Below are positions 20,182-27,884 of a stretch of DNA of 64,000 nucleotides, in pieces. The DNA comes from Streptococcus hillyeri (GTDB taxonomy: Bacteria > Bacillota > Bacilli > Lactobacillales > Streptococcaceae). The stretch's first letter is position 1. Each line of letters opens with the position of its first letter. The stretch is from assembly GCF_003686955.1 (NCBI RefSeq), contig NZ_RCVM01000003.1:1-64000 (forward strand), written 5' to 3'. The translations under genes and the position numbers were made by a program. The notes under the pieces were generated by a model. The model ran no database searches. It saw only the letters and a list, made by a program, of their open reading frames with translations, and was not told the origin of the DNA.

Positions 20182-20790
20182 TTACGCTTTTAGCCACTCT
20201 TCCCAGATAAAAGACTTTTTACGGTCAGTATCTTCTGGCTTAACCAATTGATTGGTCAAGGTTACAAATTGGACAAATTCTGCGAAATGTTCTTCCAACT
20301 CAGCCACTTTTTCTGGATTATTCAAATGACAGTTATCATCTAAAACTTGTTCTGAGTGACCTAAGAAGAATTCTGTCCCTGGCATAACACGCGCTTTTAG
20401 CTCAGGAGCATCTAAGATTTGACGCAAATGTGCCTGCGCACGCGATGTTCCCAAAAGGCCAAGTGAGGCTCCGACAATCATCGTTGGTTTATTGACAAGG
20501 GCACGGCTGGTATAAGCAATCCACTCAAGCGCAGAAGCAAGCGGTGCTGGAATCGTATGATCATACTCTGGAGTAGCAATAATCACACCATCTGCTGCCA
20601 GTATTTTTTCAGAGAACACTGCAACTGTTTCTGGAGCTGTCTTATCCTCTGGTTCATTGAAGGCTGGTAAATCTTTAATTTCCAAAATATCAATATCAGC
20701 CTGCTCCTCAAAATGTTTTGCCATGAATTTGAGAAGTTTGCGATTGGTAGAACGGTCTGAATTGGTACCGACAATAGCAACTAATTTCAT
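20182..20790 (-). CDS. NAD(P)H-dependent FMN reductase, paralogue of the fusion N-terminus
   Basis: A 202-residue flavodoxin-fold reductase. It aligns end to end with the first 190 residues of the fusion protein downstream: [29 protein letters not shown] and [10 protein letters not shown] are shared almost exactly. It therefore arose by duplication, or is a split version of the same electron-input module. It starts the operon, 18 nt before the fusion gene, behind an AGAGG site. It may feed electrons or reduced FMN to the fusion's flavinylated domain. Confidence 0.88.
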   Translation of the reverse strand: MKLVAIVGTNSDRSTNRKLLKFMAKHFEEQADIDILEIKDLPAFNEPEDKTAPETVAVFSEKILAADGVIIATPEYDHTIPAPLASALEWIAYTSRALVNKPTMIVGASLGLLGTSRAQAHLRQILDAPELKARVMPGTEFFLGHSEQVLDDNCHLNNPEKVAELEEHFAEFVQFVTLTNQLVKPEDTDRKKSFIWEEWLKA

Positions 20791-20821
20791 TATGTTACCT
20801 CTTTCACAATTTTATAGTACC

Positions 20822-20849
20822 ATTATACTATTTCGCTAGTTTTTGTAAA
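20822..20849 (-). promoter_or_regulatory. Promoter of the FMN reductase/fusion operon
   Basis: The minus strand has TTTACA (20849-20844), 16 nt, then TATAAT (20827-20822). The start point is about 25 nt before the ATG. The -35 lies inside a cre site. Confidence 0.75.
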
Positions 20850-20857
20850 CGTTATCT
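20843..20857. promoter_or_regulatory. cre site (CcpA operator)
   Basis: TTGTAAACGTTATCT matches every defined position of the catabolite-response consensus WTGNAANCGNWNNCW. It covers the -35 of the reductase operon, so CcpA would repress it when sugar is plentiful. It is also 84 nt upstream of the divergent transporter promoter. Confidence 0.8.
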
Positions 20858-20940
20858 CAAGAAAGTTCGTGCTATTGTATTATTTTGTCGTACTTTTGTA
20901 TCAGATTGTGAAAAAAGTTTCAAATTTTCATTTGAACTTA

Positions 20941-20970
20941 TTGACATCGTTTTCAATGTTGTGATATATT
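20941..20970 (+). promoter_or_regulatory. Promoter of the OxlT-like transporter gene
   Basis: TTGACA (20941-20946), an 18-nt spacer and TATATT (20965-20970), followed by AGAAAGGA and the ATG at 21015. It is divergent from the reductase operon. Confidence 0.75.
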
Positions 20971-21014
20971 TTTCGTGAAAAAACAAACAAAGTTTCTTTT
21001 AGAAAGGATATCTT

Positions 21015-22220
21015 ATGTCGAAAACTTTGAACCGGTGGCAAGTCATTGCTGCTTCTACTGCTATTTTGCTCTGTACTGGAGCTGTCTATGCCTTCTCTGT
21101 CTTTGCTGGTCCGCTAAGCGCTCAGACAGGCTGGTCTATGCCAGAAATTATGATGGCTTTTACCATTAACTCTGCAATTGGCCCTATCCCCATGATCCTA
21201 GGTGGTTATCTTGTTGACAAAGGTTATGTCAAATGGACCATTGCTCTTGGAGCTTTGCTTTTTGCTACTGGCTTCTTCCTAACAGGATATGCTTCAACAC
21301 CTACCATGCTTTACCTTACCTATGGTTTGATGGCTGGTTTGGGACAAGGCTTCGCTTATTCAGGAGCATTATCTAACACACTCCGGCTTTTCCCAGACAA
21401 ACGTGGTCTAGCCTCTGGCATTTTGACTGGTGGTATGGGATTTGCAGCCGTAATCGCATCACCAATTGCATCAGCTCTTATCCAAAGTCACGACGCCAAA
21501 TTTGCCTTCCGTACAATCGGTCTTGCCTATATTATCATTGTTCTTATTACAAGTTTCTTTATCAAGGCTGCGCCTGCAGGCTATAAACCAGAAGGTTGGA
21601 ACCCTCCAGCACAGGCTCGTCAAGGACTTGTTAATAAAAATTGGACTGATATGTTGAAAACACCTATTTTCTACGTCGTTATCTCAATGTTCTTCGTGGG
21701 TGCTTTCTCAGGTCTTATGATTGCTTCACAAGCATCACCAATTGGTCAGTCAATGTTTGGGCTTTCTGCTGGGACTGCTGCTCTTTACGTATCTCTTTAC
21801 TCTATTGCTAATTCAAGCGGCCGCCTTATCTGGGGATCTGTCTCAGACAAAATAGGTCGCAGTAAAACACTTCTTATCATTTACTCAGTTGTTGCTGCTG
21901 CGCTCTTTATCTTAACCGTTGTTCCTGGTCAATTTGGTTTCACTCTAGGAATTATTGGTCTGGGTATTTGTTTCGGTGGGGTCATGGGTGTCTTTCCATC
22001 AATCGTTATGGAAAACTATGGACCTGCTAATCAAGGAGTCAACTACGGTATTGTCTTCACAGGTTATTCACTAGCTGCCTTCTTTGCGCCACGTGTTGCT
22101 GTACAAATGGCTAGCGCAAACAACGGTAACTATAGCCAAGCCTTCTACGTTGCTATCATCCTAGCACTTGTCGGACTTGGACTTAACCTCGTTTATATGA
22201 AAATGCACAAGAAAAGTTAG
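21015..22220 (+). CDS. MFS transporter, oxalate/formate antiporter-like
   Basis: A 401-residue major facilitator with about twelve membrane segments. The closest family by eye is the OxlT/monocarboxylate group (LCTGAVYAFSVFAGPLS at the N-terminus, MAGLGQGFAYSGA in the fourth segment). A motif-A loop (SVSDKIGRSKT) lies between the halves. It probably moves an organic acid anion. Divergence from the flavoprotein operon across a common regulatory gap suggests it supplies that reductase's substrate or exports its product. It ends in a strong terminator. Confidence 0.85.
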   Translation: MSKTLNRWQVIAASTAILLCTGAVYAFSVFAGPLSAQTGWSMPEIMMAFTINSAIGPIPMILGGYLVDKGYVKWTIALGALLFATGFFLTGYASTPTMLYLTYGLMAGLGQGFAYSGALSNTLRLFPDKRGLASGILTGGMGFAAVIASPIASALIQSHDAKFAFRTIGLAYIIIVLITSFFIKAAPAGYKPEGWNPPAQARQGLVNKNWTDMLKTPIFYVVISMFFVGAFSGLMIASQASPIGQSMFGLSAGTAALYVSLYSIANSSGRLIWGSVSDKIGRSKTLLIIYSVVAAALFILTVVPGQFGFTLGIIGLGICFGGVMGVFPSIVMENYGPANQGVNYGIVFTGYSLAAFFAPRVAVQMASANNGNYSQAFYVAIILALVGLGLNLVYMKMHKKS

Positions 22221-22242
22221 TTCATTCTGTGTCTACAATCTG

Positions 22243-22269
22243 AAACTTCCTCATACGAGGAAGTTTTTT
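22243..22269 (+). terminator. Terminator of the transporter gene
   Basis: AAACTTCCTC (22243-22252) and GAGGAAGTTT (22257-22266) form a perfect 10-bp stem with an ATAC loop, followed by T residues. Confidence 0.9.
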
Positions 22270-22307
22270 GGTATAATGAAAACAAATTTGTCAGAAAGAG
22301 AATGTCC

Positions 22308-23189
22308 ATGGTCAAATATAGCCGCTTTTTAAAAGATAATCCCTCTGGTTTTCCATATGATTATGAAAAAGGACACATTAAAAATGGATTTCCCGATGTC
22401 ATGTATCACTGGCATCCTGAGTTGGAAATTGTCTTTGTCCATAAGGGGTCTGCTTCTTACCACATTAATAATGAACAATTTGAAAGTCAATCTGGTGATA
22501 TTATTTTTATCCAATCGACTGCCCTACATGCTATCCATCCTATAGAAGATAAGGAAGAAATCTCAACAACTTTTCGGATTCATCTAGATAACCTTGGACG
22601 TCATCAGATTGAAACCTTTAGTCAGCGTTACATTCAACCCCTTTATTCTGGTCATTTCCATCTGACACCTTGTCTACGCCCATCCGACGAAGGGTATTCT
22701 AATATCAAAAACTGTCTGCTCAGCCTTTTTGCCCTTATAGAAGAACAGAGCCTCTACTATGACATTCTTCTAAAAGCAAAACTCCATGAATTACTATATC
22801 TTCTCTTTAGGCACCGCCATGTCAATCGCCATTACACTGACGATACCTATCAGAAATATCAAAAATTAAAGGATTTGATTCATTTCCTCCAAGAGCACTA
22901 TGCAGAAGACATCTCAATTGAACAATTAGCTCATAACTTCGGTTATAGTAAAAATCATTTCATGAGCATTTTTAAATTACACACCGGAAGTTCTTGTATG
23001 GATTTTCTGATTCAATTACGGCTAAATAAAGCTTGTGAAGCCCTAATTCAAACAACGCTACCTATCGCAGAAATTTCTAGGCAAGTTGGTTTTTCAAATC
23101 TCTCAAATTTTAATCGTCAGTTTAAACAACGTTATCATATGACGCCAAACCAGTATCGAAAACAAAAAAGAGTAAAACAGAAATCTTAA
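22308..23189 (+). CDS. AraC-family transcriptional regulator
   Basis: A 293-residue regulator: an N-terminal cupin sensor (about 25-130; MYHWHPELEIVFVHKGSA) and a C-terminal double helix-turn-helix (about 190-290; IEQLAHNFGYSKNHFMSIFK and IAEISRQVGFSNLSNFNRQF). A TATAAT at 22272-22277 sits just after the transporter terminator. ATG 22308 has better spacing from AAAGAGA than the ATG 6 nt earlier. Its position after the transporter suggests it controls the redox island in response to a small ligand. Confidence 0.88.
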   Translation: MVKYSRFLKDNPSGFPYDYEKGHIKNGFPDVMYHWHPELEIVFVHKGSASYHINNEQFESQSGDIIFIQSTALHAIHPIEDKEEISTTFRIHLDNLGRHQIETFSQRYIQPLYSGHFHLTPCLRPSDEGYSNIKNCLLSLFALIEEQSLYYDILLKAKLHELLYLLFRHRHVNRHYTDDTYQKYQKLKDLIHFLQEHYAEDISIEQLAHNFGYSKNHFMSIFKLHTGSSCMDFLIQLRLNKACEALIQTTLPIAEISRQVGFSNLSNFNRQFKQRYHMTPNQYRKQKRVKQKS

Positions 23190-23314
23190 CTTCTGTTCCA
23201 CTCTCATTCAAATAAAGTATTATGTTCTCATATCATTATTTTGTCACCGAAAAGCATGAAATGTTGGACAAAAAATGAAAGCTCGACGAAGTAACATATC
23301 AGTTTTCAAAGACA

Positions 23315-24106
23315 TTAAACTTTTGCCATACGATTCATGTATTCGGTGTAACTTTCCGTTTCCATCAAATCCTTGGCATTTTGAACGCGTTCACGTGTCG
23401 GTGGTTTAACCCCTTCCAACGGATAAGGGATACCAAGTTCACGCCATTTGAATTCCCCCATGGTGTGGTAGGGCAGAATTTCAAATTTATCCACGTTTTT
23501 CAAGGTTTTAACAAACTTACCAAGCTCAATCAAATGCTCATCAATATCAGTTAAACCAGGAACTAGAACATGACGAATCCAAACCGGAATGCCTTTATCT
23601 GATAGGTAATGTGCAAATTTAAGAATATTAGTATTAGGTTGACGTGTTACGACCTTGTGCTGTTCTGGATCAATCTCCTTCAAATCAAGCAAGACCAAGT
23701 CTGTGACAGCTAATAATTTGTCTAAAATCTCGTGATATTCTGGTGTTGGACGATAGGCAAACCCACAGGTATCAAGTGTCGTGTGAATGCCTAATTTTTT
23801 AGCCTCTGTGAAAAGAGCGATGAGAAAATCAATTTGAAGCATTGCTTCCCCACCAGACACTGTAATCCCCCCATTTTTCCCCCAAAAATGGCGGAAATTG
23901 AGCGCTTCTTTCAACACATCTTCCACTGTACGTTCGGTCGCTTTATTTGATACCATTTCCCAAGTATCAGGATTATGGCAATATTGACAGCGGAGCTTGC
24001 ACCCTTGTAAAAAGATGATGAAGCGTATACCAGGCCCATCCACAGAACCAAAACTCTCTGTCGAATGCACCATTCCTGTTACCTTTTTGTAATCAATGTC
24101 AGTCAT
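23315..24106 (-). CDS. pflA: Pyruvate formate-lyase-activating enzyme
   Basis: Radical-SAM enzyme that installs the glycyl radical on pyruvate formate-lyase for anaerobic mixed-acid fermentation. It has 263 residues. The cluster motif is CKLRCQYC (CxxxCxxC), followed by NPDTWE; a GGEAMLQ SAM motif is present. AAGGAG precedes ATG 24106. The pfl gene itself is not in the window. It lies next to the redox island and glucokinase. Confidence 0.95.
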   Translation of the reverse strand: MTDIDYKKVTGMVHSTESFGSVDGPGIRFIIFLQGCKLRCQYCHNPDTWEMVSNKATERTVEDVLKEALNFRHFWGKNGGITVSGGEAMLQIDFLIALFTEAKKLGIHTTLDTCGFAYRPTPEYHEILDKLLAVTDLVLLDLKEIDPEQHKVVTRQPNTNILKFAHYLSDKGIPVWIRHVLVPGLTDIDEHLIELGKFVKTLKNVDKFEILPYHTMGEFKWRELGIPYPLEGVKPPTRERVQNAKDLMETESYTEYMNRMAKV

Positions 24107-24228
24107 GCCGTCTCCTTGTAACCGTTTTTCTTATTTTCATTATACACTTTTCACGGTCCTCTGCCTAGCTTTCTGTACCAATTCCTCAAAAGTCTATGCT
24201 ATAATAACCCATTTTTTGTGTACTATAA

Positions 24229-24256
24229 AAGCTGAGCAAACTGTCAAGCTCAGCTT
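24229..24256 (-). terminator. Terminator of the yqgQ-glk-rhodanese operon
   Basis: AAGCTGAGC (24229-24237) pairs perfectly with GCTCAGCTT (24248-24256); on the minus strand the stem is followed by TTTTATAG. It lies just after the rhodanese-like stop at 24263. Confidence 0.85.
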
Positions 24257-24262
24257 CCCAAT

Positions 24263-24652
24263 CTATTTTCCAATCTTAGTCTTTCCTTGCCAATAATCAA
24301 AGCCATCTTTAAGAACATAGACATCCTTAAAGCCTGCCTTTTTCAAGGTCATAATCACTTTAGGCAGCTCTGTACCACGAGTGGCATCATACAGAAGGAT
24401 TGGTTTATCTTTACGAAGAGCTCCAAGTGACTGGGAAAAGCCAGGGGCTGGAAGATTGCGCGCTCTTAGGATATGCTTTTTCTGAAAACTTCCCGTATCT
24501 CTGATATCAATGAGCTGTGCTCCTTGCATTTTACCTTCAAATTCTTCAGAACTTAAGAAAGTTGCTGCACGTCGAACACGAAAATAATTCCAAGCTAAAT
24601 AGAGCCCCCATACAATCAAAATTCCCCATAAAATAAGTGATAGTGGTGTCAT
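24263..24652 (-). CDS. Membrane-anchored rhodanese-like protein lacking the catalytic cysteine
   Basis: A 129-residue protein with an N-terminal membrane helix (about 4-23) and one rhodanese domain (about 33-125; AQLIDIRDTGSF, ARNLPAP). The active-site loop, normally with a Cys, reads LLYDATRGTELPKV here: Asp replaces the cysteine, so sulfur transfer is not expected and the domain may bind or regulate. It is 9 nt after glk, a conserved neighbourhood in streptococci (yqgQ-glk-rhodanese). Confidence 0.85.
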   Translation of the reverse strand: MTPLSLILWGILIVWGLYLAWNYFRVRRAATFLSSEEFEGKMQGAQLIDIRDTGSFQKKHILRARNLPAPGFSQSLGALRKDKPILLYDATRGTELPKVIMTLKKAGFKDVYVLKDGFDYWQGKTKIGK

Positions 24653-24661
24653 AGTATCTCC

Positions 24662-25633
24662 TTATTTGGTAACAAATTGTCGAGCCAAGCTTGCTGCACC
24701 GATAAGACCAGCATCATTTCCAAGCTCTGCAATTTTAATCTTAGTTGTTTTACGAACTTGTGGAAAAGCATAGCGATTAAAATATTTTTCAATACGGCTA
24801 CGTAAAAACTCCCCAGCTGCTGACACACCTCCTCCAACAACAATCGAGTCTGGATTAAGAATACTTCCAAGATTTGCTGCTGCAAGGCCTAAATAGAAAC
24901 CAACTTTTTCAACAACGGAATCAGCAAAGCTGTCTCCTGCTGCCGCAGCTGTAAAAATATCTTTACTTGTTACTGTTTCACCATTATCAATAGCAGCTTT
25001 AATGCTTGATACTCCTTCATAGCTTTCTGCCAACAAACGAGCCACGCGCACTACACCCGTTGCTGATGCTACTGTCTCAAGGCATCCATTACTTCCACAA
25101 GTGCAAGCAAAGCCATGGTCTGGCTCTACAATCATATGACCGATTTCACCACCAGCACCTGCGACACCGTGGATAAGATTTCCATCAGCAATGATACCAC
25201 CGCCAACACCTGTCCCAAGTGTCATAAAGACCACGTCAGGATTGTTCTCACCAGCACCGACCCAGCGTTCACCAAGAGCTGCCACATTTGCATCATTATC
25301 AATCGCAAATGGGATACCAATTTCACGTTCAATCACTGAACCAACTTCTTGAGTATTAGCCCAGTTCAAGTTGAAAGCACCTGTAACTGTTTTTTTCTCA
25401 CGATCAACTGCCCCTGGAGAGCCCATACCAATACCAACAAAATCATCTTTTGTCAATCCATACAGTTCCAAGCGGTGTTTGATTGACTCCACAATATCTG
25501 GCACAATCTGTTTACCATCATCCAAAATATTAGTGTCAATAGCCCATTTTTCTTGAACTTCACCATCAAGTGTCAAAATCCCAAATTTAACAGTTGTTCC
25601 ACCAAGGTCAATACCTAATAATTTTTTTGTCAT
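24662..25633 (-). CDS. glk: Glucokinase (ROK family)
   Basis: Phosphorylates free glucose with ATP, feeding glycolysis from non-PTS sugars such as lactose- or maltose-derived glucose. It has 323 residues. The phosphate motif DLGGTTVKFG is at 10-19, the ROK signature follows EIGHM, and the zinc-binding cysteines are in CTCGSNGCLE. It lies 86 nt downstream of yqgQ, with a cre site upstream of the pair, so catabolite control is likely. Confidence 0.95.
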   Translation of the reverse strand: MTKKLLGIDLGGTTVKFGILTLDGEVQEKWAIDTNILDDGKQIVPDIVESIKHRLELYGLTKDDFVGIGMGSPGAVDREKKTVTGAFNLNWANTQEVGSVIEREIGIPFAIDNDANVAALGERWVGAGENNPDVVFMTLGTGVGGGIIADGNLIHGVAGAGGEIGHMIVEPDHGFACTCGSNGCLETVASATGVVRVARLLAESYEGVSSIKAAIDNGETVTSKDIFTAAAAGDSFADSVVEKVGFYLGLAAANLGSILNPDSIVVGGGVSAAGEFLRSRIEKYFNRYAFPQVRKTTKIKIAELGNDAGLIGAASLARQFVTK

Positions 25634-25719
25634 CGTTTTACTACCAAATCTATAGAGAACATCACTAAAATAGGACTTTGAATTTCCCTCATCGTCACAA
25701 ATTAGTCACTTCTCTCAGA

Positions 25720-25926
25720 TTATTTCCTTTCCTTTTCCATTTCCAATCGGTGCTCCCGTCGTAAAATTAATTCTGCTAAAATATAGTCCTCTTTTTCAAG
25801 CAAGCCATTTTGATAAAGCCCTTCAAGCTCAATCTTCATCAGTTCAATATCATAAAGGCGCTTGCCAAGATACACGATAATCCCAAAACGTTTTAACAAC
25901 TGTTGCACATCGTAAAGTGTTTTCAT
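25720..25926 (-). CDS. yqgQ: YqgQ-family protein (DUF910)
   Basis: A 68-residue, highly charged protein of unknown function, conserved before glucokinase in Bacillus and Streptococcus. It reads MKTLYDVQQLLKRFGIIVYL at the start, which is typical. No Shine-Dalgarno precedes ATG 25926, and the promoter -10 ends only 6 nt before it, so the transcript may be leaderless. Confidence 0.85.
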   Translation of the reverse strand: MKTLYDVQQLLKRFGIIVYLGKRLYDIELMKIELEGLYQNGLLEKEDYILAELILRREHRLEMEKERK

Positions 25927-25932
25927 ATAAGA

Positions 25933-25961
25933 ATAGTATCAAAAAAACCGCTCTTTTTCAA
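25933..25961 (-). promoter_or_regulatory. Promoter of yqgQ-glk
   Basis: The minus strand has TTGAAA (25961-25956), 17 nt and TACTAT (25938-25933). The predicted start point is at or within 1 nt of the yqgQ ATG. Confidence 0.65.
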
Positions 25962-25968
25962 GCAGTTT

Positions 25969-25983
25969 TTGCAAACGATTGCA
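25969..25983. promoter_or_regulatory. cre site upstream of yqgQ-glk
   Basis: TTGCAAACGATTGCA fits WTGNAANCGNWNNCW at all defined positions. It ends about 8 nt upstream of the -35 of the yqgQ promoter, a position compatible with CcpA activation as well as repression. Confidence 0.75.
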
Positions 25984-26026
25984 AATTGTGAACAAATCTT
26001 TGAAAAGCATTGAACTTGATAAAGAG

Positions 26027-26758
26027 CTAAGATAAATCTTGTTTCAAATAGTTGGGATGAAAAATCTGATAATCCGCTTCAAGTCCGTTCTTACCAATCA
26101 CGACACCATGAAGACTCCCCTCGTAAACAGCACCGCCGTCAATATTGAGCTTATTATTCTTATAAATGACTTGTGTTTGCAGCTTATCTTGACGGATAGA
26201 GGTCACCGGAGTATGCCCATGAACGATTAATTTATCTGGCACAAGGTCACTCTCGTAAAAAGCTTCCCTAATCCAAATCGCATCATAACGCACCGTCCCC
26301 CTGTAATTCTCCAAGGTCAAATCAAAACCGGCATGAACACAGATAGCGTAATCATGCTCATAATACACAGGAAGATTGGTGATAAAGTCCAACAAGTCCC
26401 CATACTCTGACCTAAAAAGCTCTGCGATTTCATCAGGCGACTTTTCATCAAGAATACCTTGATAAAAAAGGCTTTCAAAAGTTTCCTTCGCCCCATTGCG
26501 CAAATACCAGTCCATCTTTTCCTCAGGAGAATCCAACCAGCGTAAAATCATATCCTCATGATTACCAGTAATACAGATCGCACCCTCATTTTCAACAAGC
26601 GCCATGACCTTCTCAAAACACTCTTTTGATTTGGGGCCACGATCAGCCAAATCTCCCAAAAAGACGAGCTGCTGACTTTCCTTGTCCCAGTGCTTCAAAA
26701 GTGCCTCTAGGAGATCAAACTCCCCATGCACATCCCCTATAACAAATAATTTTTTCAC
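26027..26758 (-). CDS. Serine/threonine-type metallophosphoesterase
   Basis: A 243-residue calcineurin-like phosphatase with motifs GDVHG (residue 8 on), GDLADRGP, GNHED and a late VHGHTPV, as in PrpA/ApaH-type enzymes. GTG 26758 is chosen because GGAGG lies 7 nt upstream; a frame from ATG 26785 has no ribosome site. The same GGAGG is the 3' arm of the terminator hairpin of dpr upstream, so initiation may depend on that hairpin opening. The substrate is unknown. Confidence 0.88.
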   Translation of the reverse strand: MKKLFVIGDVHGEFDLLEALLKHWDKESQQLVFLGDLADRGPKSKECFEKVMALVENEGAICITGNHEDMILRWLDSPEEKMDWYLRNGAKETFESLFYQGILDEKSPDEIAELFRSEYGDLLDFITNLPVYYEHDYAICVHAGFDLTLENYRGTVRYDAIWIREAFYESDLVPDKLIVHGHTPVTSIRQDKLQTQVIYKNNKLNIDGGAVYEGSLHGVVIGKNGLEADYQIFHPNYLKQDLS

Positions 26759-26765
26759 GAAAAAA

Positions 26766-26799
26766 CCTCCACGTGTACTTATCATACACCTTTTGGAGG
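26766..26799 (-). terminator. dpr terminator whose 3' arm is the next gene's ribosome site
   Basis: On the minus strand CCTCCA (26799-26794) pairs with TGGAGG (26771-26766) and an inner GTGTA pairs with TACAC; six T residues follow. The GGAGG of the right arm is the Shine-Dalgarno of the phosphatase GTG at 26758. Read-through mRNA would have its ribosome site sequestered. Confidence 0.75.
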
Positions 26800-26813
26800 C
26801 TTTTGGCTATAGG

Positions 26814-27302
26814 TTAAAGATTTGGAGCCTGATTTAGCTCTGCTTGTAACATCCAGATGATTTTTTGGCTATCGCCCAAAGCATCCGCAAAAAGACCGTT
26901 AGTCACATCATCACCTTCTTTGTCAGTCACTTCAAGTCCAGTCTGATAAAGAGCTGACAAATAACGATAAAGCTCTACTAAACGTTCTAGACGCTCTGCT
27001 ATTGTTACATCGTAAGAACCTGGAATTTCTGTCAAATTTGACTCCTCATCAAATTCTTTGAGCGTTGAAAAAGGTTTACCACCTAGCATGATTAAGCGCT
27101 CACTAAATTCATCCAAGGCATCTGCCAAACCATCCATGTACTCATCCATTTTTTCATGGAATGCAATAAAGCCTTTGCCACGCGCATACCAATGAGCTTG
27201 ATGAATAATTGACATTGCCTTAGATAAATCTGCAACTGCTTGGTTCAAAACCAATTTTGTTTCTGGAAAATCAATAGTTTTTGGGGTAATTTCAAGTGCC
27301 AT
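26814..27302 (-). CDS. dpr: Dps-like peroxide resistance protein
   Basis: Ferritin-like protein that forms a 12-subunit shell and stores iron, protecting catalase-negative streptococci from peroxide. It has 162 residues. The inter-subunit ferroxidase residues are in [12 protein letters not shown] and [29 protein letters not shown] precedes the ATG. A PerR-like box overlaps its -10, as expected for peroxide induction, and a 20-nt perfect palindrome begins the 5' UTR. Confidence 0.93.
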   Translation of the reverse strand: MALEITPKTIDFPETKLVLNQAVADLSKAMSIIHQAHWYARGKGFIAFHEKMDEYMDGLADALDEFSERLIMLGGKPFSTLKEFDEESNLTEIPGSYDVTIAERLERLVELYRYLSALYQTGLEVTDKEGDDVTNGLFADALGDSQKIIWMLQAELNQAPNL

Positions 27303-27341
27303 AATAGCCTCCTTTAGCTTAAAACGAAAATGTACTGAGTA

Positions 27342-27361
27342 ATCAACTGCTAGCAGTTGAT
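27342..27361. promoter_or_regulatory. Perfect 20-nt palindrome at the dpr start point
   Basis: ATCAACTGCTAGCAGTTGAT is fully self-complementary. It begins at the predicted transcription start of dpr (about 7 nt after the -10) and would form a 5'-terminal stem in the mRNA, or serve as an operator for a second regulator. Confidence 0.65.
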
Positions 27362-27367
27362 GTATTT

Positions 27368-27396
27368 ATTTTAGAATCATTCTAAATAAAAGTCAA
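27368..27396 (-). promoter_or_regulatory. dpr promoter with PerR-like box
   Basis: The minus strand has TTGACT (27396-27391), 17 nt and TAAAAT (27373-27368). Overlapping the -10 and spacer is TTAGAATCATTCTAA (27371-27385), which matches the PerR box TTATAATNATTATAA at 13 of 15 positions, with both differences symmetrical. Confidence 0.8.
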
Positions 27397-27423
27397 ATAT
27401 TTTGCTTTTACGAATAATAAAGT

Positions 27424-27822
27424 ATGGAAAATATCTTTTATCTCTACACCCTGACACTCGGACTCATTCTCAGCTATTACGACATAAAAACACAAGAATA
27501 TCCCTTAATCATCTGGCTCATAATGACTCTACTACTGCTTCCCTTTTACCCTGCCAATCTCCTTTTCACCCTACTCTGCCTACTAGGACTTTTTGCCATG
27601 CTGAGAAATATCAATATCGGAGCTGGAGATTTTTTCTATCTAGGAACTCTAGGGTTAGCAAATCCATTAACAGACCTTCTTTGGATTATCCAATTTGCAA
27701 GTCTCCTAGGCATTTTTTTCTACCTCCTTCAACTCAATAAGCAAAAAACAATAGCATTTATCCCCTTTTTAGTTGTGGGCTATGCGCTTGTTTTAATAGA
27801 GAAAGGAACAGGATGTTTGTAA
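27424..27822 (+). CDS. Minimal A24 prepilin-peptidase-like membrane protein
   Basis: A 132-residue polytopic membrane protein that keeps only the catalytic half of type IV prepilin peptidases. The two aspartates are visible in SYYDIKTQEYP and in the GxGD motif IGAGDFFYL. The N-terminal zinc/methylase part of full ComC-type enzymes (about 220 residues) is absent, so it may cleave without methylating, or act on another substrate. The ribosome site is weak. It is convergent with the ABC exporter genes and shares a terminator with them. Confidence 0.75.
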   Translation: MENIFYLYTLTLGLILSYYDIKTQEYPLIIWLIMTLLLLPFYPANLLFTLLCLLGLFAMLRNINIGAGDFFYLGTLGLANPLTDLLWIIQFASLLGIFFYLLQLNKQKTIAFIPFLVVGYALVLIEKGTGCL

Positions 27823-27854
27823 CTATAGTCACAATATTTTTTCGATACCAATAA

Positions 27855-27880
27855 AATCTCCTAGCACTTGCTAAGAGATT
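27855..27880. terminator. Bidirectional terminator
   Basis: AATCTC (27855-27860) pairs with GAGATT (27875-27880) and an inner TAGCA/TGCTA pairing extends the stem. T-runs occur on both strands. It separates the A24 gene from the convergent ABC exporter genes. Confidence 0.75.
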
Positions 27881-27884
27881 CTTT

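Noticed and set aside
27402-27740. A 112-residue plus-strand ORF in another frame over the A24 peptidase gene
   Set aside because: The A24 frame has both catalytic aspartate motifs; this frame has low-complexity content and no motif.
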